Origin: Bacteroides faecis MAJ27 | GTDB lineage: Bacteria > Bacteroidota > Bacteroidia > Bacteroidales > Bacteroidaceae | Direction of reading: 5' to 3' | Assembly (NCBI RefSeq): GCF_900106755.1 | Contig: NZ_FNNN01000003.1 | Span: 265,072 to 329,071, forward strand | Length of the DNA: 64,000 nucleotides | Shown here: positions 36,840 through 46,483 of the stretch, piece by piece | Layout: each line of letters begins with the position of its first letter | Numbering within the stretch: position 1 is the first letter of the stretch | The notes under the pieces: generated by a model | Told to the model about the DNA's origin: nothing | Seen by the model: only the letters and a program-made list of their open reading frames with translations | Databases searched by the model: none | Program-made: the position numbers and the translations under genes

Positions 36840-37898
36840 TCAATAATTATATTTTCCTTTTTTTAGACAATATTGTTTTAACCAGCCAATAAATGGAAGC
36901 ATAATATATATATGTAGTCTAATAAAAGTTAGTGTCAATTTACGTTGTTTATCCATTCCTGTAGTAGTGCATTTAGCAATAGATGTCGAGAATAAATCGT
37001 TCTCTTTAATAACCTTTGCAAACTTGTTTATCTTCTTAAACACAGAATCCTTATTATCAGGATGGAAGTAAGTACTCATTGCTATAGCTATAACCACATA
37101 AGCCACTCTTTGGTATAACGGTTCGATAAATACTTTTTTGTCTGGAAATGTTTCAATATTTTCCTGAATTACATGAAAGCAGTCTACCAAATATCCAGTA
37201 TTTTTTTCATCAACCTTCTTAGATATTGAGTTAGGATTATATCTATAATGATTAAAATATTCATTAACAAAAAGAACTTTCTTTGCATGATAAAATGAAC
37301 GTAAAGAGAACTCTAGTCCTTCGGCTCCTTGTTTCAGACGATCATTATGTCTTATCCCATTCCTTTTCGCATAATCTGCTCGTATCAGTTTACAGTAAGC
37401 TGTTGCAATACCACTTTTGTAGATAAGAGTATGTCTGGCTAAATCATGGCACTCATCATCTATGTAAATATGCTCTTGCTCCGAACATATCCATTCCCAT
37501 TTTCCTTTAATGGAGATATCACCTAACTCCTGAATACATTTCCAAAATACTATATCCACATCCGTATGCCTAGAAAGATAGAACATCAATTTCTCACAAG
37601 TATTTATGTCTATCCAGTCATCACCATCTAAATACATATGCCAATCACCTATTGCTGCATCATATCCAGCATTGCGTGCTGACACAAGTCCGCCATTCTC
37701 TTTATGAATTACTTTAATTCGTTTATCTTTGTTTGCATATTCATCGCATATTTGCGGAGTAAAGTCTTTAGAACCATCGTTTACCAGTAGTAGTTCCCAA
37801 TCCTGGTAAGTTTGATTTAGAATACATTCAATGGTTTCATTAAGGAATTCTTCAACATTATAACAGGGAACAATTATTGAAATAGAAGGTTTGTTCAT
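36840..37898 (-). CDS. Glycosyltransferase family 2
   Basis: About 352 residues starting MNKPSISIIVPCYNVEEFLN; the frame is open to 37937, but the ATG at 37898 gives the canonical GT-A N-terminus. Motifs: VNDGSKD, NGGLVSARNAGYDAAIGDWH, YLDGDDWID (DxD metal site). The C-terminal part carries no obvious TM. It transfers a capsule sugar; specificity unknown. Confidence 0.92.
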   Translation of the reverse strand: MNKPSISIIVPCYNVEEFLNETIECILNQTYQDWELLLVNDGSKDFTPQICDEYANKDKRIKVIHKENGGLVSARNAGYDAAIGDWHMYLDGDDWIDINTCEKLMFYLSRHTDVDIVFWKCIQELGDISIKGKWEWICSEQEHIYIDDECHDLARHTLIYKSGIATAYCKLIRADYAKRNGIRHNDRLKQGAEGLEFSLRSFYHAKKVLFVNEYFNHYRYNPNSISKKVDEKNTGYLVDCFHVIQENIETFPDKKVFIEPLYQRVAYVVIAIAMSTYFHPDNKDSVFKKINKFAKVIKENDLFSTSIAKCTTTGMDKQRKLTLTFIRLHIYIMLPFIGWLKQYCLKKGKYNY

Positions 37899-37955
37899 TC
37901 TTATTGGAATAAAATTACAACTAACATAAAACTTCACATAAGACGTATATTCCGA

Positions 37956-38963
37956 CTATTTTAAAGATATAGCCTCCTGAATATATTTATCAAGCAATTG
38001 ACAGCAGGCCTTTTCACTATAGTTTTCATTCATATAGTACATCAGTTCTGGTTGAGCATAACCTCTATTCATTGCAGTCATTATAGCTTCACCTATTTCA
38101 TCAACATTCATAGGATTCACCAATATTGCCCGCCCCCCATAATATTCTTTAGGGGCACCATAGTTAGTTAATACTATTTCACATCCATATGCTGCTGCTT
38201 CTAATGCTACCATTCCAACCCCCTCTTGAAGTGACGGCAAAGCAAAAACTTTAGCATGCTTATATAAATTCCATAACTCCTTCTCAGATACTTCACCAAC
38301 ATATTCTATATTTTCTGCATCACCTATTAAAGTTTCAAGCCAATTCTTTTCTAATACTCCGTGAAGATAACCTGCTAATTTCAAATTAAAACCATACTTC
38401 TTTGCAGCTTCAATAAGACGAGGAACATTTTTATTAGTTGAAGCCAATCGACTAGCATGAAAACAGAAATTTTCTTTAAGCGGCATCTCTTCTATAGGCG
38501 GAATACGAAAATGTAATGGAACTTTTTTAATTATCTTTTGTGAACGTTCTAAACAGTAATTAGTATAGTGACGTTCTTCTTCAGAACGAACTAACCAAAG
38601 TTTAAACCAGTCTTTAGACAACCATAAGTCATGAAAACGAGATGTCAATCCTAAATATTTCTGATTTCCCCACCACTTACAATAAAACTTATAACGCCAA
38701 GCTGGTATGCTAGGGTCAATAATAGGAGCCATAACCAAGTTGGCGTTATTTTTAAACAAGTCCTTAATCAAGATCCTTAATCCCAATGAAAAACTGACTA
38801 CAATAATCGCATCAAAACTTTTCCATTCATTTTTATCCCAGAAGTTTATTAACAAGACCTCATGCCCCAATTTTCTTAATCCCTCTGCCCACATTTTACA
38901 TTGTACCATTACACCACTATTATTTGTAAGAGCATATGTTGGTTGTATTATTCCATATTTCAT
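37956..38963 (-). CDS. Glycosyltransferase, GT4-like
   Basis: 335 residues from ATG 38963. N-terminal Rossmann half (YGIIQPTYALTNNSGVMVQC) and C-terminal donor half (FCFHASRLASTNKNVPRLIE, AGYLHGVLEKNW, KVFALPSLQEGVGMVALEAA, ending VDEIGEAIMTAMN). The E-x7-E region EGVGMVALEAA is present. Capsule assembly; linkage unknown. The alternative start at 38975 (MHCK) adds four residues. Confidence 0.9.
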   Translation of the reverse strand: MKYGIIQPTYALTNNSGVMVQCKMWAEGLRKLGHEVLLINFWDKNEWKSFDAIIVVSFSLGLRILIKDLFKNNANLVMAPIIDPSIPAWRYKFYCKWWGNQKYLGLTSRFHDLWLSKDWFKLWLVRSEEERHYTNYCLERSQKIIKKVPLHFRIPPIEEMPLKENFCFHASRLASTNKNVPRLIEAAKKYGFNLKLAGYLHGVLEKNWLETLIGDAENIEYVGEVSEKELWNLYKHAKVFALPSLQEGVGMVALEAAAYGCEIVLTNYGAPKEYYGGRAILVNPMNVDEIGEAIMTAMNRGYAQPELMYYMNENYSEKACCQLLDKYIQEAISLK

Positions 38964-38985
38964 TTTACAATGCATTTATCACAAC

Positions 38986-40533
38986 TTATTTTTGTCTAAT
39001 TATTAAACGAATTACACCAAACAATATTACATACAATAAAATATCCTGCATTCCATTTCTAAGTATGAGATTCAAACTTTTAAAGATGCCTGTAGAATTA
39101 TTAAAATAGGTCATATATTTCAACAAAGCTATTATAATGGGAATAGGAATAATAAATTGTAACTTCGTAGAAACCAATGAAGAAAAAAAGTAGAAAACTA
39201 AAACGTATATAAAGAACGCGAAAATATAATAAGAATATCCCATCCAATAAAGCCCTATACCTGAATCGCCTGCGACACGAAACCCTTTATACATATTCTT
39301 GAGACCAAGCCCTTCTGTAGAGAGTAAATCACCAGGTGTGTAGTTGCTATCAAATTTATTAGTTGTATACCCGAAAATATCCAAAATAGGCGTAGGTATT
39401 TGAAACATGAGGAAATTTTCAGCATATCTGTGCATCTTTGAATTGTCATACCCTAATTTAGTGGCATAATCCAATGTCAAGTCTTGAGTACGAAGATTAC
39501 ATATTCTGTCCAATAAAATATTGTCTACATAATATTCACTCCAAGCATAGAAATTATCTCCTCCATTATCAGAATTAGACAAAGATGCCATGTTATAAGC
39601 ATTATGCAATTTCTCTTTATCAGAATACAACTTCCAAATATTGGTAAATGTTTCCCCTGCTTTGCTTGAATAAGCTGATTGCCTATTCAATATCATAGCC
39701 GTAGCCAAGTCTGCAACAGGCCCTGTCACCAAATATAATCCAATAATTATCAGAATATTTGTTTTTGTCTTAAATAATTTTTTGTTTTCAAGTAAAACGA
39801 CCAAGAAAGCCATAAGCCCCCATGAGACTATGCCGGTAAACATCAATGTTCTTTTAGTAGTAACAATTGCTAAAAAAATGATAAAAGAAAAGTAGACAAT
39901 CAATGAAGTACGAGGAATCGCGGTATTCTTCCGACCATAATATTTGGGAAAAAGCATAGCGATTGGAAGTATTGCAAACTTAGTCATTTGATTCATAATT
40001 TGTCCCCAAGCACCTTTATTCTCTGCGTCCATCATATCAGTCCCTTGAATAGTTATATTGTATAGTAAGGCAAAAATGCCCGCACCGGCCATAGCCCATA
40101 TTTGAGCTTCTGTAGGAACTTTAAAATATCCAAGTTTTTTCCATATACCTAAAAGCCACCCTTCTTTATATATCCGTCGACAAGTATGAAACGCCAATAC
40201 AATAGTTGTCACATTCAGCATTAAATTGAAAAACGTAATATAGGGTACATTAAAACGGAAAGTTATAGGTTTACCTTCTATCAATGTTACGCCTAATGGT
40301 AAAGCAAAAAAGCAAATTCCATAAAAGAAAATCGCAACAAAAGGTATAAAATAATGATATAAAAAATCTACTTTCAATACTGTCCGACTTATAAATAGCC
40401 ACCCATATAGTAGTACCACACAACCAAACAGATTTTCAAGAGCAGGAAAAGCTATGCATTCTATAACTATGCAAAATAGCATATATATAGTAATAGCTTT
40501 CTTTATGATTCTAAGAGTATTGTAACTTTTCAT
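38986..40533 (-). CDS. Wzy-like capsule polymerase
   Basis: 515 residues, about 11-12 hydrophobic segments with a large periplasmic loop between them (SDKEKLHNAYNMASLSNSDN region, then ICNLRTQDLTLDYATKLGYD), the architecture of Wzy polymerases, and a position among glycosyltransferases. Sequence is not conserved in this family, so the call rests on topology and context. It would join lipid-linked repeat units in the periplasm. An O-acetyltransferase or ligase is excluded only by topology. Confidence 0.78.
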   Translation of the reverse strand: MKSYNTLRIIKKAITIYMLFCIVIECIAFPALENLFGCVVLLYGWLFISRTVLKVDFLYHYFIPFVAIFFYGICFFALPLGVTLIEGKPITFRFNVPYITFFNLMLNVTTIVLAFHTCRRIYKEGWLLGIWKKLGYFKVPTEAQIWAMAGAGIFALLYNITIQGTDMMDAENKGAWGQIMNQMTKFAILPIAMLFPKYYGRKNTAIPRTSLIVYFSFIIFLAIVTTKRTLMFTGIVSWGLMAFLVVLLENKKLFKTKTNILIIIGLYLVTGPVADLATAMILNRQSAYSSKAGETFTNIWKLYSDKEKLHNAYNMASLSNSDNGGDNFYAWSEYYVDNILLDRICNLRTQDLTLDYATKLGYDNSKMHRYAENFLMFQIPTPILDIFGYTTNKFDSNYTPGDLLSTEGLGLKNMYKGFRVAGDSGIGLYWMGYSYYIFAFFIYVLVFYFFSSLVSTKLQFIIPIPIIIALLKYMTYFNNSTGIFKSLNLILRNGMQDILLYVILFGVIRLIIRQK

Positions 40534-40562
40534 TCTTAATATTCAAAAGATTTTGAATATAC

Positions 40563-41804
40563 TTATCTGCCAAACAGAGATTCAATAATATCCTGCATCA
40601 TTTTTTCATATTTTGCATATCTTACCTTTGAAATTGTAATAACCTGTTCAATTGGATATTCTTTTAGTCTCTTAACTATTTCATTAACAGTAACATTACA
40701 TACATTATTTTCTATTTGAGCCCAATTATTCTCCAACCCGTATTGTTTCAAAATATCAAAAACTTTGCTACTAGCATTATTTTCCTTTTTTCCCCAGAAA
40801 TTTGTACTTCCCCAATTATCTAAACTATAACAAGGAACACCATTCGCCAAACTAGATACGATAGGGTGCATATTGCTTCCTATATATCCTGCTGAATATT
40901 TAATCAAAGCATACCAATCAAGTGGAGAAAGTGGTATAGATATTGAGTGTTTAAATGGATGACTGAATGCCATTGCTCCATCTATAGGGAAAGCAACACA
41001 CTCTTTACCTTCTATCCGCATAGCGTCATTTAGAGCTTCAAGAAAAGGTATAGACAAGATCTGAGTTCGCATCCCTATCAATACATATTTATCGGGAAGA
41101 ACAAAACGATTACGAATATCCTCTTCCAAAGGTATCTTTTCTCCTACATTTTGATTAAGAGCAAAAACAGGATCTGGAGTGATGTCAATTGAAAGTTCAG
41201 GTCCTGCAGCAAGCATCATGTCCTTGGTCCAAGCATCACGCACCGAAATATATTTCAGTCTTTTCAAACTTTTGCCCATGCGCTTAAGCATATACCTACT
41301 AAATTTCTGATATTTACTATTCTGTGATGACACAGACATCATAGCCGTAGGTATGATATCAGAAAAACCATACCCCCAAAAAGGATTGGGGTAACGACGT
41401 TCTGAAGGCAATGGCTCAATCCAATATGGACGCCGTTTACCTAACTTTAATGTTGAAAATAACGGCCAATTCTGTACAACTGCATCAGAACCTATTATCA
41501 CAGCATCAATTCCATGTTTTTTTATAGCATTCCTTACTCGGTCAGCAGTTAGCAAATGTGGTATTTGCTCTTTCATATTATTATCAATAAACTTAAAATG
41601 TTCTGCCAACTGCAAATAGCTACGTTTTGGCTTTATAAAGTTCTTGTAATATGAGACTAATCTTAACCATACTGTTTGAAAAGATACATATTCAAGAAAT
41701 ACTACCTCGTGTCCATGTTTACATAGGTAACTATAAGTAGATAACGCCTGCAAATTAGCTCCAAAATTAGCTACACGATAAAATGTCAATATACCAATTT
41801 TCAT
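40563..41804 (-). CDS. Polysaccharide pyruvyl transferase family protein
   Basis: 413 residues. Opens KIGILTFYRVANFGANLQAL; contains VIIGSDAVVQNWPLFSTLKL, LKYISVRDAWTKDMMLAAGP, and the PEP-site region SAGYIGSNMHPIVSSLANGV. It is similar in plan to the other pyruvyltransferase here but diverged, so two different ketal pyruvate groups, or another donor use, are possible. The 2-bp gap from the ThDP enzyme (41807) suggests tight co-translation. Confidence 0.88.
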   Translation of the reverse strand: MKIGILTFYRVANFGANLQALSTYSYLCKHGHEVVFLEYVSFQTVWLRLVSYYKNFIKPKRSYLQLAEHFKFIDNNMKEQIPHLLTADRVRNAIKKHGIDAVIIGSDAVVQNWPLFSTLKLGKRRPYWIEPLPSERRYPNPFWGYGFSDIIPTAMMSVSSQNSKYQKFSRYMLKRMGKSLKRLKYISVRDAWTKDMMLAAGPELSIDITPDPVFALNQNVGEKIPLEEDIRNRFVLPDKYVLIGMRTQILSIPFLEALNDAMRIEGKECVAFPIDGAMAFSHPFKHSISIPLSPLDWYALIKYSAGYIGSNMHPIVSSLANGVPCYSLDNWGSTNFWGKKENNASSKVFDILKQYGLENNWAQIENNVCNVTVNEIVKRLKEYPIEQVITISKVRYAKYEKMMQDIIESLFGR

Positions 41805-41806
41805 TA

Positions 41807-43579
41807 TTATCTACCTCTAATTATTTTTTTCACTTTTTCAAATCCCTCTTCCCCTGCTACATTGACAATTAATTTCTTTGCTATACTTTCCATAATCTTA
41901 TCTGTAGACTTTTCTAAATTACGTATTGTATACAAAGCCTCATTCTCATCAACTTGTTCTGTAAAAACCTCAAAAATCATAGGTTTATCTGTAATCTCAG
42001 GAATAAGAAAACGTTCTACATTTTTACTAAAACTTACTTTACAGGAAGCTGTTAGATATTCATATCCTAAATCTTCAGCGTAATGACGTACCAACGATAT
42101 TGACTTCTGTCCAAAATGCCCAGCACCATCCATATACTGGTCCACAAGTACATCGCTAAAACGTGAGGCTGGATGTGTATAGTTACGAAATTCCATACCT
42201 TTGCCATTATTTACAAGTAATATTCTGACATTTTTCCCTACATGTCTATTGCCTAATGTATTCATGTCATAGAAAAATGCCAAGTCACCTATTATACCGA
42301 AATACAATCTATCCTTATTATACAATGAAGCACCTATCAACGCAGAAATATTACCATCAATACCAAATCCCCCTACATTACTATATCCCCTCACAGTATT
42401 AGGCGTTTCAAAGAAACTCCATGCACGTAATGAGTTTAAAATAGCATAATGCATCACACTACCTTCCGGGATACGTGGAGACAACTCATATGCTAGCCAA
42501 ATATTCGAAAATGGTATTTTCTTCGATATCAGTGAATAAAGATGATCGTAATCTTGCTTACATTCATTATAAAAGGATAAGTTCTTTTCATTCGTCTGCG
42601 CTTCAATATAATGATTAAAGAAGTCAACCTCCTGCATATAAAACATCTTCGATAAACTATGTGAAGGATCGCGAATAATACCATCTTCGCTTACACGCCA
42701 AACAGTCTTTGCCTTAGGCATAAGCAGCACTGATTCATAAGCACCACATATATCACCGATATAAATGAGTAGATCCATATGGCAAGCAACGCTCTTGTAT
42801 TTATCTTGGCATCCCAACAAAGAAGACATAATCCTATACTTTCCACGATAATTGCTTGTTTGATCACAATAAACGACACCATTATTGTTTTCACAGAAAA
42901 TATCTATTGCTACAGTAAGTTCTTGTGTAAAGGTTGTATGCGAACCGACAAAAATAGCAATACGTCCTTTCGGTAATATTGGAAAAGTATCACGTATCGT
43001 AATATACTGTATAGCATGAACATCTTTTATTTCTTGCACAGAAAAATCAAAGCTACTGTTTGTTTCCAAATCAATATGTACAGGCCCCCCCCCATCTTTC
43101 TTTAATGCAATCAACGCTCTGTTGACCTTCAATTGGCAATCCCATTCATCATTACTGTCTTTTACAAGAGGGGCAAACACACTAATTTTTACAATATCAT
43201 TTGGAACTGCCGTACGATCAATAACTTGGGCTAAATGGTTACCAATATATGACAATGGACGTGTTGAAGTCAATGCTAAAATCGGAAGTCTGCGATAAAA
43301 AGCCTCTGTCAAACCTGAAAAATAGTTGCGAGATGCGGTAGCGCCTGTACATGTTAATACGACAGGCTCACCAGATTCTGCCGAAAGTCCACAGGCCATA
43401 TATGCTGCCGAACGTTCATCAACACATGAATACATTTCAAAATAAGAGTCATTTTGAGCACTACATACAAAAGGTATATTAGTAGTACCTGGACTTGCAA
43501 CTATTTTCTTTATATTATAGGCTTTAAGCAAAGCTATAACAATCTGTACATTACGCTCTGCTGAATAATACTCTTTCAT
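41807..43579 (-). CDS. MenD-like thiamine-diphosphate-dependent enzyme in capsule operon
   Basis: 590 residues. The N-terminal PYR domain holds KIVASPGTTNIPFVCSAQND and VDERSAAYMACGLS with the ThDP-activating Glu55; the C-terminal PP domain has GDLAFFYDMNTLGNRHVGKN and VNNGKG, the metal/diphosphate site. The middle domain is short. Resembles MenD/acetolactate-synthase relatives, but lies among capsule genes without other menaquinone genes; menaquinone role is unlikely. It probably makes a C-C or acyl addition to a sugar or produces a small acyl precursor. It is 13 bp from the SDR gene. A G9 tract (43085-43093) lies within the coding region at about residue 163. Confidence 0.85.
   Translation of the reverse strand: MKEYYSAERNVQIVIALLKAYNIKKIVASPGTTNIPFVCSAQNDSYFEMYSCVDERSAAYMACGLSAESGEPVVLTCTGATASRNYFSGLTEAFYRRLPILALTSTRPLSYIGNHLAQVIDRTAVPNDIVKISVFAPLVKDSNDEWDCQLKVNRALIALKKDGGGPVHIDLETNSSFDFSVQEIKDVHAIQYITIRDTFPILPKGRIAIFVGSHTTFTQELTVAIDIFCENNNGVVYCDQTSNYRGKYRIMSSLLGCQDKYKSVACHMDLLIYIGDICGAYESVLLMPKAKTVWRVSEDGIIRDPSHSLSKMFYMQEVDFFNHYIEAQTNEKNLSFYNECKQDYDHLYSLISKKIPFSNIWLAYELSPRIPEGSVMHYAILNSLRAWSFFETPNTVRGYSNVGGFGIDGNISALIGASLYNKDRLYFGIIGDLAFFYDMNTLGNRHVGKNVRILLVNNGKGMEFRNYTHPASRFSDVLVDQYMDGAGHFGQKSISLVRHYAEDLGYEYLTASCKVSFSKNVERFLIPEITDKPMIFEVFTEQVDENEALYTIRNLEKSTDKIMESIAKKLIVNVAGEEGFEKVKKIIRGR
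43085..43093 (-). repeat. G9 homopolymer tract within the ThDP enzyme gene
   Basis: Nine consecutive G on the coding strand encode the Gly-Gly-Gly of KKDGGGPVHIDLE. Here the frame is intact (9 is the ON length); such tracts are prone to slippage. Confidence 0.85.
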
Positions 43580-43592
43580 ATTTATCTGATAT

Positions 43593-44687
43593 TTATATTG
43601 ACAATTTACTTTTTGGGGGCACTACAGTTCTATGAAGCAAATAACTTATACAATCTTTTATTATAGAGATCTCACTAAATGGAGCCCACTCTCCAGTTAT
43701 TCTGTCATATGTACCCTGTATACCCCATCCCATTTTTTTAAATTGAGGATGACAAAGAAAAGATTCAAGACAAGATATTAGTCCACTTTCGGTTCGTACA
43801 AATTGAGATGTATCTATATACTGCTGTATCTTACTATTATCAAACCGCCTGTTATAATATCTATCCAATATAACCTGCCATTTCGCACCTATCCATTCTA
43901 AATGTGGACTTTTATCAAGTAACAGCACTTTTGGACGCATCCCAGTTTTCTTTTCTATAGTATCAAGATAGATTTCCAATATTTCCTTCCATGTATAACT
44001 TTCATCCGATGTTATATGGAATGCCTCCCCTAATGCTGTTTCTTTACCGATTATTGATGCTATTCCCAATGCTACATCATACCCATATGTAAGCGTAGTA
44101 CTTTTTTCTGCGATGTCCTTTGAAAAAACGATTGTTCGTCCATTCAAAGCACGATAAAGCCATAATTCTTTTTCTAACACACCTAATTGCAAACGAATTT
44201 CACTATATGTAATATACGGGCGAATAACTGTCCAATTATTTTTTCCGGATCTGTGAAGAATATCTTCTTGCCGCGCCTTACTAAGAGCATATTCATCTGT
44301 TTTGAGATATTCTTCATCTTTATATACATCTAAAAGACGCGGAGAATTTTCCGTTATAGGAGTTTCCGAATCGGCATAAACTCTGGAACTCGACAGAAAA
44401 ATGTATTGTCCTACGGAAGATAACAGCAAATCCACTCTATCTGCAAACTCTGATGTATTATAAATCATAAAATCAATAAGTACATCAAAATGATACTTTC
44501 GTAAAATATCACTTAAGAAAGCGGTTTCATGTGCATTACCCTGTATATAAGTAATTCCTACACCTTTACGTTCTCTACGTGTAGTCACATACACATCCTC
44601 CCCTTGATTATTCAATATCTTCGAAAGATGTATTCCCATCGCCCCAGTTCCACCCAATAATAAAATTTTTAATCTTTGATTATTCAT
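43593..44687 (-). CDS. NAD-dependent sugar epimerase/reductase (SDR)
   Basis: 364 residues. Rossmann motif ILLLGGTGAMGIHLSKIL, VTTRRERKGVGITYIQGNAH, YIFLSSSRVYADS, the Tyr-x3-Lys in EYALSKARQEDIL, and VIRPYITYSEIRLQLGVLEK. Extended-SDR type, similar to the atypical SDRs of sugar-nucleotide pathways. Substrate not assigned; pairing with the ThDP enzyme suggests reduction after a C-C addition, as one possibility. Confidence 0.87.
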   Translation of the reverse strand: MNNQRLKILLLGGTGAMGIHLSKILNNQGEDVYVTTRRERKGVGITYIQGNAHETAFLSDILRKYHFDVLIDFMIYNTSEFADRVDLLLSSVGQYIFLSSSRVYADSETPITENSPRLLDVYKDEEYLKTDEYALSKARQEDILHRSGKNNWTVIRPYITYSEIRLQLGVLEKELWLYRALNGRTIVFSKDIAEKSTTLTYGYDVALGIASIIGKETALGEAFHITSDESYTWKEILEIYLDTIEKKTGMRPKVLLLDKSPHLEWIGAKWQVILDRYYNRRFDNSKIQQYIDTSQFVRTESGLISCLESFLCHPQFKKMGWGIQGTYDRITGEWAPFSEISIIKDCISYLLHRTVVPPKSKLSI

Positions 44688-44752
44688 AAAATGCCACTTT
44701 TTACATTTAAATTCATATATTCCGCTTTAAGACTTTTGCAAAAATTACATTC

Positions 44753-46288
44753 TTATGAAAACCTCTGTACGATTTTCTTTAACTTGGACGTAACAGTAAC
44801 TTTCTCATTCTGTGTGAGACCTATTGTATAAACAACAGTAGATGTTACAAGCAAACTGCACAAACAAACAACAGATAATCTAATCCAACCACCGTCTAAA
44901 ACCAAAAGTAATGGTAATGGGATTATAAATGTTAATAACATAACGCCAGCTACACGTCCCAATACATCTCTAAAGAAATAACTCAATGGCATATATAATA
45001 GTACTTTCATAAAATACAAACGAACCAGCAATGCTATACAATAAATAATTATGTATACAATATAAGTAGATTCAGGACCACAACCAAATTCAAAACATAA
45101 CCATGAAAAAGGAAAAACCATAACCCCGACAATTGCTATGACTATCTGATAGCCTTTTATCTTACCAGTTGCCATAATAGCAGTCCAAAATGAATTTCCT
45201 AATAGAGAATCTACAAATGAAGAAAACACTATCAGCCTTACAAACACAATCGTATATTCTGGAACAGTTTTAAGCCAAATTTTCAGTATTGTCGGTGTTT
45301 CAAGCACAATAGGCACCGCAATAAACAGAAATAGAAATGCACTAAACTTTGCTCCACGACAAACCAATTGATACATATAATCCAATTCTCCTGCAGAATA
45401 AGATTTCGTTATCTGAGGATTAATTGCTGTAGTAAAACTATTGGCGAAAGATTTTACTGCCGAATCAACTTGTACGGCAATACCACGAGCTGCGTTTGCT
45501 GCCACACCGAAATAAATATTCATCAGCATATTTACGCCTTGTGTGTTCAGCATAAAAGCTGATGAACCTAGAAAGTTCCAACCAGCAAATTTACCCATTT
45601 CGGAAAACAAGTCTTTATCAAGAAGTAAATGATAGGTACATTCTTCAAACTTACGCCTGCAATAAATACCATATATTATACGAATAATAAATGCAACAAC
45701 CAAATATAATACCGAATATGTTTTCAACTTGTCTAATGGCGACAAGTACAGCATATATGCAATAATTAACTGTAGAACTGCATTAACAATACTAATCACA
45801 GCATAAGCCCCCATTTCTTCGTGAGCTATAATTTCAGCATTAAACGGAACACTTATCAAATTTAGAACAAATGCACCAATAGCACATTGTAATACCCAAT
45901 GAGCAGCATTCAATCTGTCATCAGGAATACTCATGTGATAATTCAAAAACCACAGACCTATAATTTCTGCCGCAATAACAATTACCACAGACATTATCAA
46001 CTGAATATTTACACCTGTACAAAAGACAGCATTTAACCTTTGAGAATCTTTCTTACCTAACTCAAAAGTTATAAAACGCGTAATTGCATTAGAAAAGCTA
46101 CCACTTAGTACAGTAAACATTGCTATAAACCCACCAACAACATTGTAAATACCAAAATCGCTAATTCCAAGAGCATTTAACACTACACGACTTGTAAACA
46201 ACGCCACTGCCATTGTAAACATCATACGGATATATAGCAATAATGTATTTTTAACTATTCGCTTATTATTACTAGAATATTCTGTCAT
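44753..46288 (-). CDS. Wzx-like repeat-unit flippase (MATE/MVF superfamily)
   Basis: 511 residues, 12-14 TM segments. Family pattern: KNTLLLYIRMMFTMAVALFT, SRVVLNALGISDFGIYNVVG, GFIAMFTVLSGSFSNAITRF, then YFGVAANAARGIAVQVDSAV and KSFANSFTTAINPQITKSYS. It moves the lipid-linked unit across the inner membrane. Context: immediately after the rmlB remnant and rfbA in the capsule operon. Confidence 0.92.
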   Translation of the reverse strand: MTEYSSNNKRIVKNTLLLYIRMMFTMAVALFTSRVVLNALGISDFGIYNVVGGFIAMFTVLSGSFSNAITRFITFELGKKDSQRLNAVFCTGVNIQLIMSVVIVIAAEIIGLWFLNYHMSIPDDRLNAAHWVLQCAIGAFVLNLISVPFNAEIIAHEEMGAYAVISIVNAVLQLIIAYMLYLSPLDKLKTYSVLYLVVAFIIRIIYGIYCRRKFEECTYHLLLDKDLFSEMGKFAGWNFLGSSAFMLNTQGVNMLMNIYFGVAANAARGIAVQVDSAVKSFANSFTTAINPQITKSYSAGELDYMYQLVCRGAKFSAFLFLFIAVPIVLETPTILKIWLKTVPEYTIVFVRLIVFSSFVDSLLGNSFWTAIMATGKIKGYQIVIAIVGVMVFPFSWLCFEFGCGPESTYIVYIIIYCIALLVRLYFMKVLLYMPLSYFFRDVLGRVAGVMLLTFIIPLPLLLVLDGGWIRLSVVCLCSLLVTSTVVYTIGLTQNEKVTVTSKLKKIVQRFS

Positions 46289-46328
46289 TATTATTTAGTA
46301 CTAATCTAGTGTATGGTATAAGTTTTGG

Positions 46329-46424
46329 CTATCTCCCCCCATTATGAAAAATCACATCAATAGCACGAGCATGATCAATGACGTACAACCAATCACATAC
46401 ATTTTCTCTTTTGCCATATACAGG
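46329..46424 (-). pseudogene. rfbB: Remnant of rmlB (dTDP-glucose 4,6-dehydratase)
   Basis: On the minus strand the frame from 46424 reads PVYGKRENVCDWLYVIDHAR AIDVIFHNGGR then TAG (46329-46331). RmlB enzymes have near-identical PVYGKGENVRDWLYV and DHARAIDxIFHxG segments in their substrate domain; only Arg for Gly and Cys for Arg differ. There is no start, a stop precedes it (TAA at 46425-46427), and only ~32 of ~350 codons persist. It lies between rfbA and the flippase, where rmlB would be expected, so it is a deletion scar. Identification rests on memory of the family. Confidence 0.75.
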
Positions 46425-46483
46425 TTAATCATTAAAACTGAAGTTTGCATCTATATAATTATACTTATCAGAGCAATTATAGA

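Noticed and set aside
41807..43579. Housekeeping menD of menaquinone synthesis
   Set aside because: No other men genes nearby and location inside a capsule operon; the sequence is MenD-like only in the ThDP motifs.
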